Positions 1 to 8,019 of a stretch of 12,662 bases of DNA are shown here, one piece after another. Where the stretch lies: NCBI GenBank assembly GCA_018056145.1, contig JAGPGE010000078.1, positions 1-12,662 on the forward strand. The letters run 5' to 3'. The stretch is from Armatimonadota bacterium. GTDB lineage: Bacteria > Armatimonadota > Zipacnadia > Zipacnadales > JABUFB01. Under the pieces are notes generated by a model, which was given only the letters and a program-made list of their open reading frames with translations, was not told where the DNA came from and made no database searches. A program made the translations under genes and the position numbers. The number at the start of each line of letters is the position of its first letter. Position 1 is the first letter of the stretch.

Positions 1-1998
1 CCCGGAGCCTACATCATCGTGGTGGGGATGGTGCTGCTGGCCGTGGTGCTTCTGAGCCAGTGCACCACCCGCGAACTCCTGTCTTCGCTGAGTGTCAGCG
101 TTGCGAACGGGGGCAACTACGTGCGGACCAAGGCCCGCGAAGCATCCCAAAAGCCCCGGGTCGTGCGACCTCCCGCGCCGCCGAAGGCGCCGAAGGAGAA
201 GAAGCCGCGCCGGCCCAGAGTGGACCTTGACGAAGACGCGGCGATGCCTTCTCCCGTGCCCGATCCGGAGCCGGTGATCGCCCGGGCTGCTGCCCCAGAT
301 GGCGAAGAGCCGCCCGAGGCCGAGATGCCGCCGATGCCCGAACCTTCTCGGCCGAAGCGCCGGAAAGCCCGCATCCCATCCTCGTCGCGCAGAGCACCCG
401 AGGGCCAGCCGGCTCTCCTGCGCAACTCCGACCTGTTCGCGCTGCCATCCGTCTCCATGCTCAGTGAGGTGGACGATTGCGTGGAGAGCGCCGAAATGCG
501 GGAAGAGGCGGCGGAACAGATCATCAAGCTCGAGGACACGCTGGAGAGCTTCAACATCACCGCTAAGGTCACCCACTACGAGCGCGGGCCGGTGCTAACG
601 CGCTACGAGGTGGAGCCGGAACGGGGCATACGGGTCAACCAGGTGGTGCGCCTGGCGGACGACCTGGCCATGGCCCTGGCGGCGGTGGATGTGCGGGTCG
701 AAGCGCCGATCCCCGGGAAGTCCGCGATCGGCATCGAGGTACCCAACCCCACCCGGGCGACAGTAGGCCTCAGGGCCATCCTGGAGACCGACAGCTACCA
801 GCGCCATCCGTCCAAGCTGGCCTTCGCACTGGGCCGCGACATCGCCGGGAAAGCCGTGGTCGCCGATCTTGCAGCCATGCCTCACATGCTCATCGCCGGG
901 GCAACCGGAGCGGGCAAGAGCGTCTGTCTGCACTCCCTCATCGTCAGCCTGCTCATGCGCGCCACGCCCGACGAAGTCCGCCTGATCATGGTGGACCCCA
1001 AGCGCGTTGAGCTTGCCGTATACGACGGCATCCCGCATCTCATGGCGCCAGTGGTGCACAGCGTGAAGCAGGCGGCGGACGTCCTGCGCAAGGCCATCCG
1101 CGAGATGGAGAAGCGCTATGACCAGTTCGCGCTCAAGGGTGTGGTGAACCTCGCGGAGTACAATGATCTCGCATCCATGCCCAAGGAGCACGTGGTGGAT
1201 GAGTTCGACCCTCTCCCCCACGTGGTCATCATCATCGACGAGCTCGCGGACCTGATGATGCAGGGCCGGGCGGAGTTCGAGTTCTCCATCTGCCGCCTCG
1301 CCCAGCTTGCGCGCGCGACCGGCATTCACCTGGTTCTCGCGACCCAGAGACCCTCGGTCAAGGTGATCACGGGCAACATCAAGGCGAATATCCCCTCTCG
1401 CGTCGCACTGGCGGTGGCGTCACTGCATGACTCGCGGACGATTCTCGACGGTCAGGGCGCGGAACGCCTCATCGGCCGCGGCGACATGCTCTATGCGCCT
1501 CTCGACGCCAGCAAGCCGCGCCGCATTCAGGGCGCGTTCGTGGAACGGCAGGATATCGAGCGTGTGGTGCGGCATTTGAGAGATCAGGGCGAGCCGCGGT
1601 TCGACATCATCCCCGAGGTCCCTGAGGACGAAGAGGACTTCTCGGGCGAGATGGAGGCCAGTGACGAGCTGTTCGCCGCCGCCGCCGAATATGTGATCTC
1701 GGAACAGGAGGCCAGCGTCTCCATGATCCAGCGGCGGTTCAAGGTGGGCTATGCCCGGGCCGGCCGCCTCATCGACATGATGGAGCGCAGGGGCATCGTC
1801 GGGCCGCATGAGGGCTCAAAGCCCCGCGTGGTCATGGTGGCTCCGAACATGGCCGGCGCATTGTTCGGCAAGCCGCCAGCTGAGCAGGACGATGAGAATG
1901 AGGTCGAGGAGTTGAGCCTGCCGCCGCTCGATGACTTCACCCTGGATGATGACCAAGATGAGGGCTTCGGCGACCCGGAGAAGAGCGACGAGGAATAG
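1..1998 (+). CDS. ftsK: DNA translocase FtsK/SpoIIIE, 5' end outside window
   Basis: Membrane-anchored, ATP-driven, hexameric DNA pump that moves chromosomal DNA through the closing division septum. The frame is open from base 1 and begins inside a hydrophobic stretch (YIIVVGMVLLAVVLL), which fits the last N-terminal transmembrane helix. The true start is therefore upstream, and the GTG at 19 and ATG at 28 are not the start. Counting visible residues from base 1 (665 in all), a Pro/Lys/Arg/Glu-rich linker covers about 45-130. The alpha-domain motif APIPGKSAIGIEVPN starts near 235. Walker A GATGAGKS is at 300-307 and Walker B VVIIIDELADLMM ends in D413-E414. The ATQRPSVKVITGNIKANIPSR segment follows, then LDGQGAERLIGRGDML. 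A C-terminal winged-helix gamma domain (about 555-620), which in this family reads KOPS/SRS-type DNA signals, precedes an Asp/Glu-rich tail. No catalytic residue is missing. A terminator follows, so this gene ends its transcription unit. The family is certain; FtsK and SpoIIIE cannot be told apart here. Confidence 0.97.
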   Translation, partial: PGAYIIVVGMVLLAVVLLSQCTTRELLSSLSVSVANGGNYVRTKAREASQKPRVVRPPAPPKAPKEKKPRRPRVDLDEDAAMPSPVPDPEPVIARAAAPDGEEPPEAEMPPMPEPSRPKRRKARIPSSSRRAPEGQPALLRNSDLFALPSVSMLSEVDDCVESAEMREEAAEQIIKLEDTLESFNITAKVTHYERGPVLTRYEVEPERGIRVNQVVRLADDLAMALAAVDVRVEAPIPGKSAIGIEVPNPTRATVGLRAILETDSYQRHPSKLAFALGRDIAGKAVVADLAAMPHMLIAGATGAGKSVCLHSLIVSLLMRATPDEVRLIMVDPKRVELAVYDGIPHLMAPVVHSVKQAADVLRKAIREMEKRYDQFALKGVVNLAEYNDLASMPKEHVVDEFDPLPHVVIIIDELADLMMQGRAEFEFSICRLAQLARATGIHLVLATQRPSVKVITGNIKANIPSRVALAVASLHDSRTILDGQGAERLIGRGDMLYAPLDASKPRRIQGAFVERQDIERVVRHLRDQGEPRFDIIPEVPEDEEDFSGEMEASDELFAAAAEYVISEQEASVSMIQRRFKVGYARAGRLIDMMERRGIVGPHEGSKPRVVMVAPNMAGALFGKPPAEQDDENEVEELSLPPLDDFTLDDDQDEGFGDPEKSDEE

Positions 1999-2033
1999 CC
2001 GCTGCCCCAGTCGCCACGGGTCTGCCGAACCGC

Positions 2034-2061
2034 CGGGCCAGGCGCGAACCTGGCCCGTTTT
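2034..2061 (+). terminator. Intrinsic terminator after ftsK
   Basis: A perfect 9-bp stem, CGGGCCAGG (2034-2042) with CCTGGCCCG (2049-2057), encloses a 6-nt loop (CGCGAA) and is followed at once by TTTT (2058-2061). It begins 36 nt after the ftsK stop and separates ftsK from the methyltransferase gene. This is the textbook form of a Rho-independent terminator, though the T-run is short. Confidence 0.85.
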
Positions 2062-2105
2062 CACCGAATCACGGGATCGAAATACAGCCGTAGCGGGATG
2101 AGCAG

Positions 2106-3026
2106 ATGGCGCACAGACCCCCGTTCAGTCGTGGCGAGGGTGCCCCTGAGAAACCTCCCAGGGAGAAGAAGCAGAACACCGGTGACCTCAACGACCTTTC
2201 GGGGCGCGAGTGGATCAAGCGCACCAAGTCCTGGTTCGTCTGCGACTCGCGGCGCTACTACCGGAACCGCAACACCGAGCTTCACCCGGCCCGGTACCCC
2301 GAAGAAATGGTCGCCGACTTCCTGGAGTTCTTCACGAAGCCCGGGGGATGGGTGCTCGACCCCTTCTGCGGCAGCGGCGCCACGCTGGTAAGCTGCGTCG
2401 AGACGGGCCGCAGCGGCATCGGCGTTGAGCTTTCGCCCCGCTACGCCAAGGTGGCCCACGAGAGGCTGGCAGAGGTTGCCGGGCCGGGGGTGGTCCCGGT
2501 CCTCCAGGCAGACGCGCGGCGGATCGCCGATCCCGCGCTCTGGGAAGGCATCCAGGGGCCGCGCGTGTCGGCATCCGGACTGCCCGAGTTCGACTTCGTC
2601 ATGACCTCGCCGCCCTACTGGGACATGCTTCACAAGAGCCGCGGCGGCGTGGAATCGGCCCACAGACTGCGGAAGCAGAAGGGTCTGGATACCCATTACA
2701 GCGAGAACGAAGGCGACCTGGGGAATGTCGGCGACTACGATGAGTTCATTGAGCAACTCGGGCAGGTCTTCGACGCCTGCGCCCGGTTGCTGAAGCCGAG
2801 GAAGTACCTGGTGTGCGTCGTCCAGAACCTGCGGACGCCTGAGCAGGAAGTGAAGCCGCTGGCGTGGGACCTTGCACGGCGCATCTCGCAGACCCTGAGC
2901 TTTCAGGGAGAGCGCATCTGGTGCCAGAACAGCAAGCCGTTGGGAATCTGGGGGTTCCCGTCGCGCTTCGTTGTGAACTATCACCATCATTACTGCCTGG
3001 TTTTCCAGCGCAGGGAGCAACATTGA
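2106..3026 (+). CDS. Solitary DNA methyltransferase, N4-cytosine/N6-adenine amino type
   Basis: S-adenosylmethionine-dependent DNA methyltransferase of 306 residues that adds a methyl group to an exocyclic amino group of a base. The SAM-binding motif I, DPFCGSGAT, is at residues 85-93. It is preceded by HPARYPEEMVADFLEFFTKP, which resembles the motif X helix. The catalytic motif IV, TSPPYW, is at 167-172. SPPY favours N4-cytosine methylation over the DPPY common in N6-adenine enzymes, but SPPY does not settle it. After motif IV comes the family pattern of a long helix ending in LLKP, a beta-strand and a C-terminal YHHHYCLVFQR. Motif I comes before motif IV, whereas the common beta-class order is IV before I. 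The ATG at 2106 has only a weak ribosome-binding site. No endonuclease gene lies next to it, so it looks like an orphan methyltransferase used for regulation or for protection from outside restriction. Its target sequence cannot be read from the DNA. Confidence 0.85.
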   Translation: MAHRPPFSRGEGAPEKPPREKKQNTGDLNDLSGREWIKRTKSWFVCDSRRYYRNRNTELHPARYPEEMVADFLEFFTKPGGWVLDPFCGSGATLVSCVETGRSGIGVELSPRYAKVAHERLAEVAGPGVVPVLQADARRIADPALWEGIQGPRVSASGLPEFDFVMTSPPYWDMLHKSRGGVESAHRLRKQKGLDTHYSENEGDLGNVGDYDEFIEQLGQVFDACARLLKPRKYLVCVVQNLRTPEQEVKPLAWDLARRISQTLSFQGERIWCQNSKPLGIWGFPSRFVVNYHHHYCLVFQRREQH

Positions 3027-3108
3027 GCGACGGGGCAAGCGGGAGATGTCATCGCCTTCCGGATCACAGCGACCAGCACGGGTGGACGCCGAACCGGGGC
3101 ACTGACAT

Positions 3109-3140
3109 CCCGTGGCGACCGCCTGCGGTCGCGAAACGGG
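3109..3140. repeat. Palindromic intergenic element, copy 1
   Basis: Perfect 8-bp inverted repeat GCGACCGC (3115-3122) and GCGGTCGC (3125-3132) with a 2-nt spacer CT. An outer pair, CCCGT (3109-3113) and ACGGG (3136-3140), extends the hairpin around a small internal loop. It lies 82 nt after the methyltransferase stop and 84 nt before rimO. The same 18-bp core recurs in inverse orientation at 8027-8044, which marks it as a dispersed element and not just one local hairpin. There is no T-run, so ordinary intrinsic termination is unlikely. It resembles REP-type extragenic palindromes in size and location, but membership of a known family is not established. Confidence 0.7.
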
Positions 3141-3224
3141 CGCCTTTACCCAATGCGAAGGGCAGACGACGCCCCTCGCGCTCATGACACTCAAGACACG
3201 CTCATCGTCAATGGAAGTGGAAGC

Positions 3225-4598
3225 ATGACGCGCAAGGCAAGAGTGGCGCTGGTATCCCTGGGCTGCCCGAAGAACCTTGTGGACTCCCAGGTGATGCTTG
3301 GGCTACTCGAGGCAGCGGGTTACGAGATCGTGGACGAAACCGAAGATGCCGACGTCGCCATCGTGAACACCTGCTCCTTCATCGCGCCTGCCGAGGAAGA
3401 GGCTGTTGACGCGCTTCTCGACCTGGCCGATCTGAAGCAGGGCAGGCTGAAGGCGCTGATCTGCGCGGGCTGTCTTACCGAGCGTCACGGGCACGAACTG
3501 CTGGACGAATTCGCGGAGGTCGACGCATTCGTCGGCGTCGGCGGCATCCCCTCCATCGCGGAGACGGTCGCACGGGCGCTCACCGGCGAGCGCTTCTTCG
3601 TCGAGGCGCCCCGGGACTACCTATACCGGGGGGAACTGCCGCGCCTGCATACCGGGCGCTCATGGATGTCATACCTGAAGATCGCGGACGGTTGCGATCA
3701 CCAGTGCGCCTTCTGCACGATCCCCTCAATCCGCGGCGGCTACCGCAGCGTGCCCATGGGTGACGTGGTCGCCCAGTTCGAGGCTCTGGTGCGCGAGGGG
3801 TTCAGCGAGGTCACACTCATCGGCCAGGACACTTCGGCATATGGCCGCGACCTGCAGCCACGCACGACTCTTCTCGAGCTGCTGGACCGCCTGTCCGAAG
3901 TCGGGTATGATGGTTGGTTGCGCCTGCTGTATCTCTATCCATCCCTGGTCGCCGACGACCTGATTGCTCGCCTGTGTTCGGGCCCGCCCTTCGTGCCCTA
4001 CTTCGACATCCCGCTGCAGCATGTCTCGCGGGACGTCCTGAGAGCCATGCGCAGGCCTGGCAGCGCTGAAACTTACCTGGAACTGATCGGGCGAATCCGC
4101 AGGGCCGATCCGCGGGCGGCAATCCGCACCACCTTCATCGTCGGCCATCCGGGCGAGACGGAGCAGGACTTTGAGGCTCTGCTGGAGTTCGTCGGCGCCG
4201 CACGTCTGGACAGGGTGACGGCTTTCGTCTACTCGCCGGAGGAGGGAACTCCTTCGGCGGAGATGGGCGAGCAGGTGGATTCGGAGCTGGCGCTGGAGCG
4301 GCTCGATGAACTGATGCGGGTGCAAGAGGAAGTCTCGCTCGAGATCAACCGCGGCTTCGTTGGGGGCCAGATGCGGGTGCTGCTCGAAAACCCGAGCACC
4401 CGCCGGGACCTGTGGTTCGGGCGAACGTACCGGGATGCCCCGGACGTGGATACCCAGATCCGGGTGGACACGCGCGATTACAAGGGGAAGCCCGAGCCGG
4501 GGGATTTCGTGCAGGTCAAGATTGAGGCGGCGGAGGTCCACGACCTGCAGGGGCGAATAGTGGACATTTCGGCGCCAAACTCGGAGAAGGAGCACTGA
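3225..4598 (+). CDS. rimO: Ribosomal protein S12 methylthiotransferase RimO
   Basis: Radical-SAM enzyme that adds a methylthio group to the beta-carbon of a conserved aspartate in ribosomal protein S12. The 457 residues are close to the 441 of E. coli RimO. The N-terminal methylthiotransferase domain carries the auxiliary iron-sulfur cysteines C14 (SLGCPKN), C50 (NTCSFI) and C83 (CAGCLTERH). The radical-SAM cluster CDHQCAFC gives C157, C161 and C164, followed by TIPSIRGGYRS. IPLQHVSRDVLRAMRRPG and TTFIVGHPGETEQDF are typical of the family. A C-terminal TRAM domain (about 390-457) should bind S12. RimO is favoured over the tRNA enzyme MiaB by CPKNLVDSQ and the S12-type C-terminal region. The ATG at 3225 was chosen because the family begins a few residues before SLGC and GGAAG lies 7 nt upstream; the frame is open to 3153, but that extension is unlike the family. 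It leads a three-gene operon and ends 4 nt before the next gene. Confidence 0.96.
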   Translation: MTRKARVALVSLGCPKNLVDSQVMLGLLEAAGYEIVDETEDADVAIVNTCSFIAPAEEEAVDALLDLADLKQGRLKALICAGCLTERHGHELLDEFAEVDAFVGVGGIPSIAETVARALTGERFFVEAPRDYLYRGELPRLHTGRSWMSYLKIADGCDHQCAFCTIPSIRGGYRSVPMGDVVAQFEALVREGFSEVTLIGQDTSAYGRDLQPRTTLLELLDRLSEVGYDGWLRLLYLYPSLVADDLIARLCSGPPFVPYFDIPLQHVSRDVLRAMRRPGSAETYLELIGRIRRADPRAAIRTTFIVGHPGETEQDFEALLEFVGAARLDRVTAFVYSPEEGTPSAEMGEQVDSELALERLDELMRVQEEVSLEINRGFVGGQMRVLLENPSTRRDLWFGRTYRDAPDVDTQIRVDTRDYKGKPEPGDFVQVKIEAAEVHDLQGRIVDISAPNSEKEH

Positions 4599-4602
4599 CG
4601 CG

Positions 4603-6447
4603 ATGGGTACTGCCGCAGAGTACGCGCGGCGCCGTCTGGGTGACGCGCTGTACGAAGTGATGCTCTACCAGACCGGGCCGACACGGGCATCTTTCATCCT
4701 GCACGAACTGCCGCGCTCATCGGGGTTCACAGCCGCCGCGGCCCGCGAGGCACTGGAGACGGACCCCAGGTTCGCGGAGGCAGACGGGCGTTTCGATCTG
4801 GTGATCCGGGACAAAGTGTCCGGCCAGAACTTCAACTCCGCCGTGGTGGCGGTGCTCGAAGACCTTGGCCGGGCTGCTCCCGAGGGGGCCCTGGCCGCGT
4901 TCTTTGGCGGCCTGACCCACCGCGACGCTGACTACTACACACAGCTCTTCCAGCGCTTGTCCGAGCGCGGCGACGTGCTGGCCCTTCTTGACGGCCGGGT
5001 CATATCCATCGACTGGCTGCTCTTCCCGGACGGCGAGAACGAGGACGACGTGCTCTTCTTCTGCAACCTGGAGGGGAACGAGGAACTCCAGCTCTACCGG
5101 CCTTTCCTCTCTGACGAATCGCTGCGCGGCGAGACCCCGCTCGAGACCGCCGTGAATATGGTGTCGGCCGCCGGCGACGAAATCAGCAACAGAATCCTCG
5201 GGTTCTTCGTGTACCGCCTGCATCCCCAGGAGTTCGACCCGCTTGCGCTCCTGCGCGATATGCTGGCCGACGAGCGCGTCTTCGCCGCGCCCGGCCTGCG
5301 CTGGCTGCCGGGGGAGGTCCGAGAGCAGGTGGACCAGGAAGTGAAGAAGCTGAACCAGGCCGCCCGCGGGTCCGAGCCGGTGCCGGTGCTCGACGTGGAC
5401 CTTGCGACGCTTCTCAATGAGCCACTGCCGGCCGACCATCCGGGGTACTACATCGAGGACAACGACCTGACCATGATCTACCAGGTCGTACACGAGTCTC
5501 CGGAGCCGGTGTCCATCGAGAAGCTGCTCTTCGATGTGCTGGAGCTCTTCCCGGATGACGCGGACTTCCTGCCGGCTGCCCACTCAATCTACGGCCTGCT
5601 CCACGAGGACCCGTCGATCATCGATGTCGACCTGGTCAGTTTCGCGGGACGCGCCGCACTGCCGGCGTGGGTGCACGAGGTGCCGGAGGTACTCATCCCC
5701 CGCGTGAGTTCTCCCCAGGACGTGGTCCTGAGCCTCGAAGGACTCGACAATGGGCTCGCGGCGAAGATCCATGACGCGTACCATGAGGATATCATGGACG
5801 ACGACGTGGTGGTCACCGCGGACATGAAGACCGTCGATGAGACGGTCTACACTCTGCCCCCGCACCATCTCGAGGCAGGCACCATGCGGCTGCGCAAGAT
5901 GGACCGGAGCATGTTCCGGGTGTCCGAGGCCGCCGCTCCCGCAAAGTTCATGGACAGCGAGGGCAATGCGGTTAGCGCATGGATCAATGCGGACACCAAC
6001 CTGATCCTGGGGCTGGGCGACCTGTACGCCAATCTCGGGGTCCAGGCCGGCGACGTCATCAGCATTACCGCGGGCGAGGAGGCCATGGAGTTCGTGGTCG
6101 AACCCGCCGGGGAAGATGAGTCCTGGGGGCTCACGCCGCAACGGCTCGCCGAGTTGCAGCAGATGCGCACGCAAGCGCAGGCCGACGGTTGGTCGCTGTT
6201 CAAGGCGCTGTGCGAGGTAATGACCGCGTTCCCCGAGGGCATGGAGTTCGACGCAGCCTTCGGGCAGGTGAACGTGATCAAGCGCGCCACGCGCCTACAG
6301 GTGGCCTCGCTGTTGAGCTACTACCTTTGCTTCCGTCCCGCTGACGAGACGGGCGAGGCATGGATCTTCGCACCGCGCGCGGTGAACGCGGGTACGGTGC
6401 AGACCAAGAACCGCTACATCATCAAGGACTGGGGAGCCGCCGTCTAA
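4603..6447 (+). CDS. Unrecognised protein with probable repeated winged-helix modules
   Basis: I do not recognise this 614-residue acidic, soluble protein: there is no signal peptide, membrane segment or enzyme motif. Its N-terminus (about 8-68) reads as a winged helix of the RNA-polymerase-delta/HARE type: three helices, then DPRFAEADGRFDLV, where family members have 'dprF...W.L'. Similar helix-helix-wing patterns recur near 78-140 (GDVLALLDGRVISIDWLLF), 212-240 (DPLALLRDMLADERVF), 288-345 (DLTMIYQVVHESPEPVSIEK) and 529-600 (GWSLFKALCEVMTAFPEGME). Between them, about 400-510, lies a beta-rich part with LYANLGVQAGDVISIT, which resembles the GD-turn of double-psi or B3-like DNA-binding barrels. 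AAGGAG lies 10 nt before the ATG. The gene sits 4 nt after rimO, and its TAA overlaps the gltX ATG by one base (TAATG), so translation is coupled. A nucleic-acid-binding or transcription/translation-linked role is plausible but only inferred from fold-like patterns and position. Confidence 0.8.
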   Translation: MGTAAEYARRRLGDALYEVMLYQTGPTRASFILHELPRSSGFTAAAAREALETDPRFAEADGRFDLVIRDKVSGQNFNSAVVAVLEDLGRAAPEGALAAFFGGLTHRDADYYTQLFQRLSERGDVLALLDGRVISIDWLLFPDGENEDDVLFFCNLEGNEELQLYRPFLSDESLRGETPLETAVNMVSAAGDEISNRILGFFVYRLHPQEFDPLALLRDMLADERVFAAPGLRWLPGEVREQVDQEVKKLNQAARGSEPVPVLDVDLATLLNEPLPADHPGYYIEDNDLTMIYQVVHESPEPVSIEKLLFDVLELFPDDADFLPAAHSIYGLLHEDPSIIDVDLVSFAGRAALPAWVHEVPEVLIPRVSSPQDVVLSLEGLDNGLAAKIHDAYHEDIMDDDVVVTADMKTVDETVYTLPPHHLEAGTMRLRKMDRSMFRVSEAAAPAKFMDSEGNAVSAWINADTNLILGLGDLYANLGVQAGDVISITAGEEAMEFVVEPAGEDESWGLTPQRLAELQQMRTQAQADGWSLFKALCEVMTAFPEGMEFDAAFGQVNVIKRATRLQVASLLSYYLCFRPADETGEAWIFAPRAVNAGTVQTKNRYIIKDWGAAV

Positions 6448-7946
6448 TGGCTGACAAGATACGCACACGCTTCGCGCCCTCACCCACGGGCTACATGCAT
6501 GTGGGCAATCTGCATACCGCGCTGTTCTCGTGGCTGACCGCCCGCCACAGCGGCGGCGAATTCCTGTTGCGGATCGAGGACACCGACGAGGTCCGCTCCA
6601 CACCGGAAGCGCTCTCGGTCATTTACGAGGGCCTGCGCTGGCTCAACATGAACTGGGACGAGGGCCCCGATGTGGGCGGCCCCTTCGCGCCCTACGTGCA
6701 GTCCGAGCGCCTTGACATCTACGCGAGTCACCTGGACAGACTGATGGCTGCTGGAATGGCCTACGAGTGCTTCTGCACCCCCGAGGAACTCGAGGAGCAG
6801 CGCACGGTCATGAAGGCCCGCGGACTGCCCCCGAAGTACAGCGGCCGGTGCGCGAAACTCACCGATGCCCAGCGCCAGGCGTACATCGATGAGGGCCGCC
6901 GGCCATGTGTGCGCTTCCGGGTCAAGGAAGAGGGCGCCACGGTCATCGATGATGTGATCCAGGGACAGGTGAGTTACGAGAACAATCTCATCGCCGACCC
7001 AGTCATCGTCAAGACCTCGGGCTACCCCACATTCCACTTCGCGGTGGTTGTGGATGACGCGCTGATGGAGGTCTCCCACGTCATTCGCGGCGTCGAACAC
7101 CTGCCCAACACCCAGATCCACATGCAGCTTCAGGAAGCCCTAGGCTTCCCCACGCCCATCTACGCCCACCTGCCCATAATCCTCGGCCAAGACAAGACCA
7201 AGCTGTCCAAGCGCCACGGCGCGGTTGCGGTCACGGACTATGCCGAGCAGGGCTACCTGCCCGAGACGATGTTCAACTTCCTTGCGCTTCTCGGCTGGTC
7301 GCCCGGCGACGAGCGCGAGATTCTTGAGCGGCAGGAGATCATCGACCTGTTCAGCCTCGAGAGCTGCTCCAAGGCCCCCGCGGTGTTCGACCTCGGCAAG
7401 GCCGAATGGATGAATGCCGAGTACATGAAGATCACGCCACTGGACCGCCTCATCAGCTTCGTGCTCCCGCGCCTGCAGAGAGCGGGGCTGTTCGAGGAAG
7501 ACCCGTCACCCGAGCGGGTGGAGTGGCTCGGCCAGGTCATTGACCTCATGCGCGAGCGCGCCCGCCTGCTGGATGTCTTCGAGACATGGGCGAAGTACTT
7601 CTTCACCGACCAGTACGACTTCGAGGACCGCGCCCGAGAGAAGTGGCTTGGCAATCCGGAGACCGCGGACACACTGCGCCCGCTGGCGGAGAAACTGTCT
7701 GCGCTGGAAGATTGGACTGCCGAGGCGCTGGAGGCAGCGGTCCGCTCTCTCGCCGAGGAGCTTGGAGTGAAGGCGGGTAACGTGATCCATCCGTGCCGGG
7801 CGGCGGTATCCGGCACAACGGTGGGCCCCAGCCTGTTCCACATGCTGGAGATCCTCCCTAGGGACACCGTGGTGTCCCGGATTCAGCGAGTCGCCGAGAT
7901 GGTGGCGCGGGGAGAGCTTGCGGCGCCAGGAGACGGGGAGGGCTGA
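6447..7946 (+). CDS. gltX: Glutamyl-tRNA synthetase (glutamate-tRNA ligase)
   Basis: Class I aminoacyl-tRNA synthetase of 499 residues that joins glutamate to tRNA-Glu with ATP; its product also feeds tetrapyrrole synthesis in many bacteria. The N-terminus RTRFAPSPTGYMHVGN carries the HIGH-type signature HVGN at 18-21. The second ATP signature KLSKR is at 252-256 in QDKTKLSKRHGAVAV. LLRIEDTD and the DDALMEVSHVIRGVEHL region are typical. CFC followed later by SGRC resembles the zinc-binding insert of some GluRS proteins, but a fourth ligand in the E. coli position (histidine after the last Cys) is absent. The C-terminal anticodon-binding helices run to the end and include AEELGVKAGNVIHPCRAAVSG. 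GGGGAG at 6431-6436 precedes the ATG by 10 nt. Whether it is discriminating or also charges tRNA-Gln cannot be decided here, as no glnS or gatCAB is in view. The gene closes the rimO operon. Confidence 0.97.
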   Translation: MADKIRTRFAPSPTGYMHVGNLHTALFSWLTARHSGGEFLLRIEDTDEVRSTPEALSVIYEGLRWLNMNWDEGPDVGGPFAPYVQSERLDIYASHLDRLMAAGMAYECFCTPEELEEQRTVMKARGLPPKYSGRCAKLTDAQRQAYIDEGRRPCVRFRVKEEGATVIDDVIQGQVSYENNLIADPVIVKTSGYPTFHFAVVVDDALMEVSHVIRGVEHLPNTQIHMQLQEALGFPTPIYAHLPIILGQDKTKLSKRHGAVAVTDYAEQGYLPETMFNFLALLGWSPGDEREILERQEIIDLFSLESCSKAPAVFDLGKAEWMNAEYMKITPLDRLISFVLPRLQRAGLFEEDPSPERVEWLGQVIDLMRERARLLDVFETWAKYFFTDQYDFEDRAREKWLGNPETADTLRPLAEKLSALEDWTAEALEAAVRSLAEELGVKAGNVIHPCRAAVSGTTVGPSLFHMLEILPRDTVVSRIQRVAEMVARGELAAPGDGEG

Positions 7947-8019
7947 GCGATCGGGCCGCGCGGGTCAGGGGTGCCTTCGCCTGAAGTAGGGGGAATGCAC
8001 TCTTCTCCAGCCCCGGGGT

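Noticed and set aside
2058..2105. Possible promoter before the methyltransferase
   Set aside because: Only weak -35/-10 resemblance was found in the 44 bp after the terminator, not enough to report.
2864..3187. 107-codon open frame overlapping the end of the methyltransferase and the following gap
   Set aside because: It overlaps the coding motifs of the methyltransferase and the palindromic element; the translation is Arg/Pro-rich with no domain.
2061..3194. Long open frame of 377 codons on the - strand
   Set aside because: It lies opposite the methyltransferase, which has clear motifs. GC-rich codon bias makes such antisense frames common, and the translation shows no family features.
3153..3224. 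Earlier in-frame start for rimO at 3153
   Set aside because: It would add 24 residues with no similarity to the family; the ATG at 3225 has a ribosome-binding site and the normal distance to SLGC.
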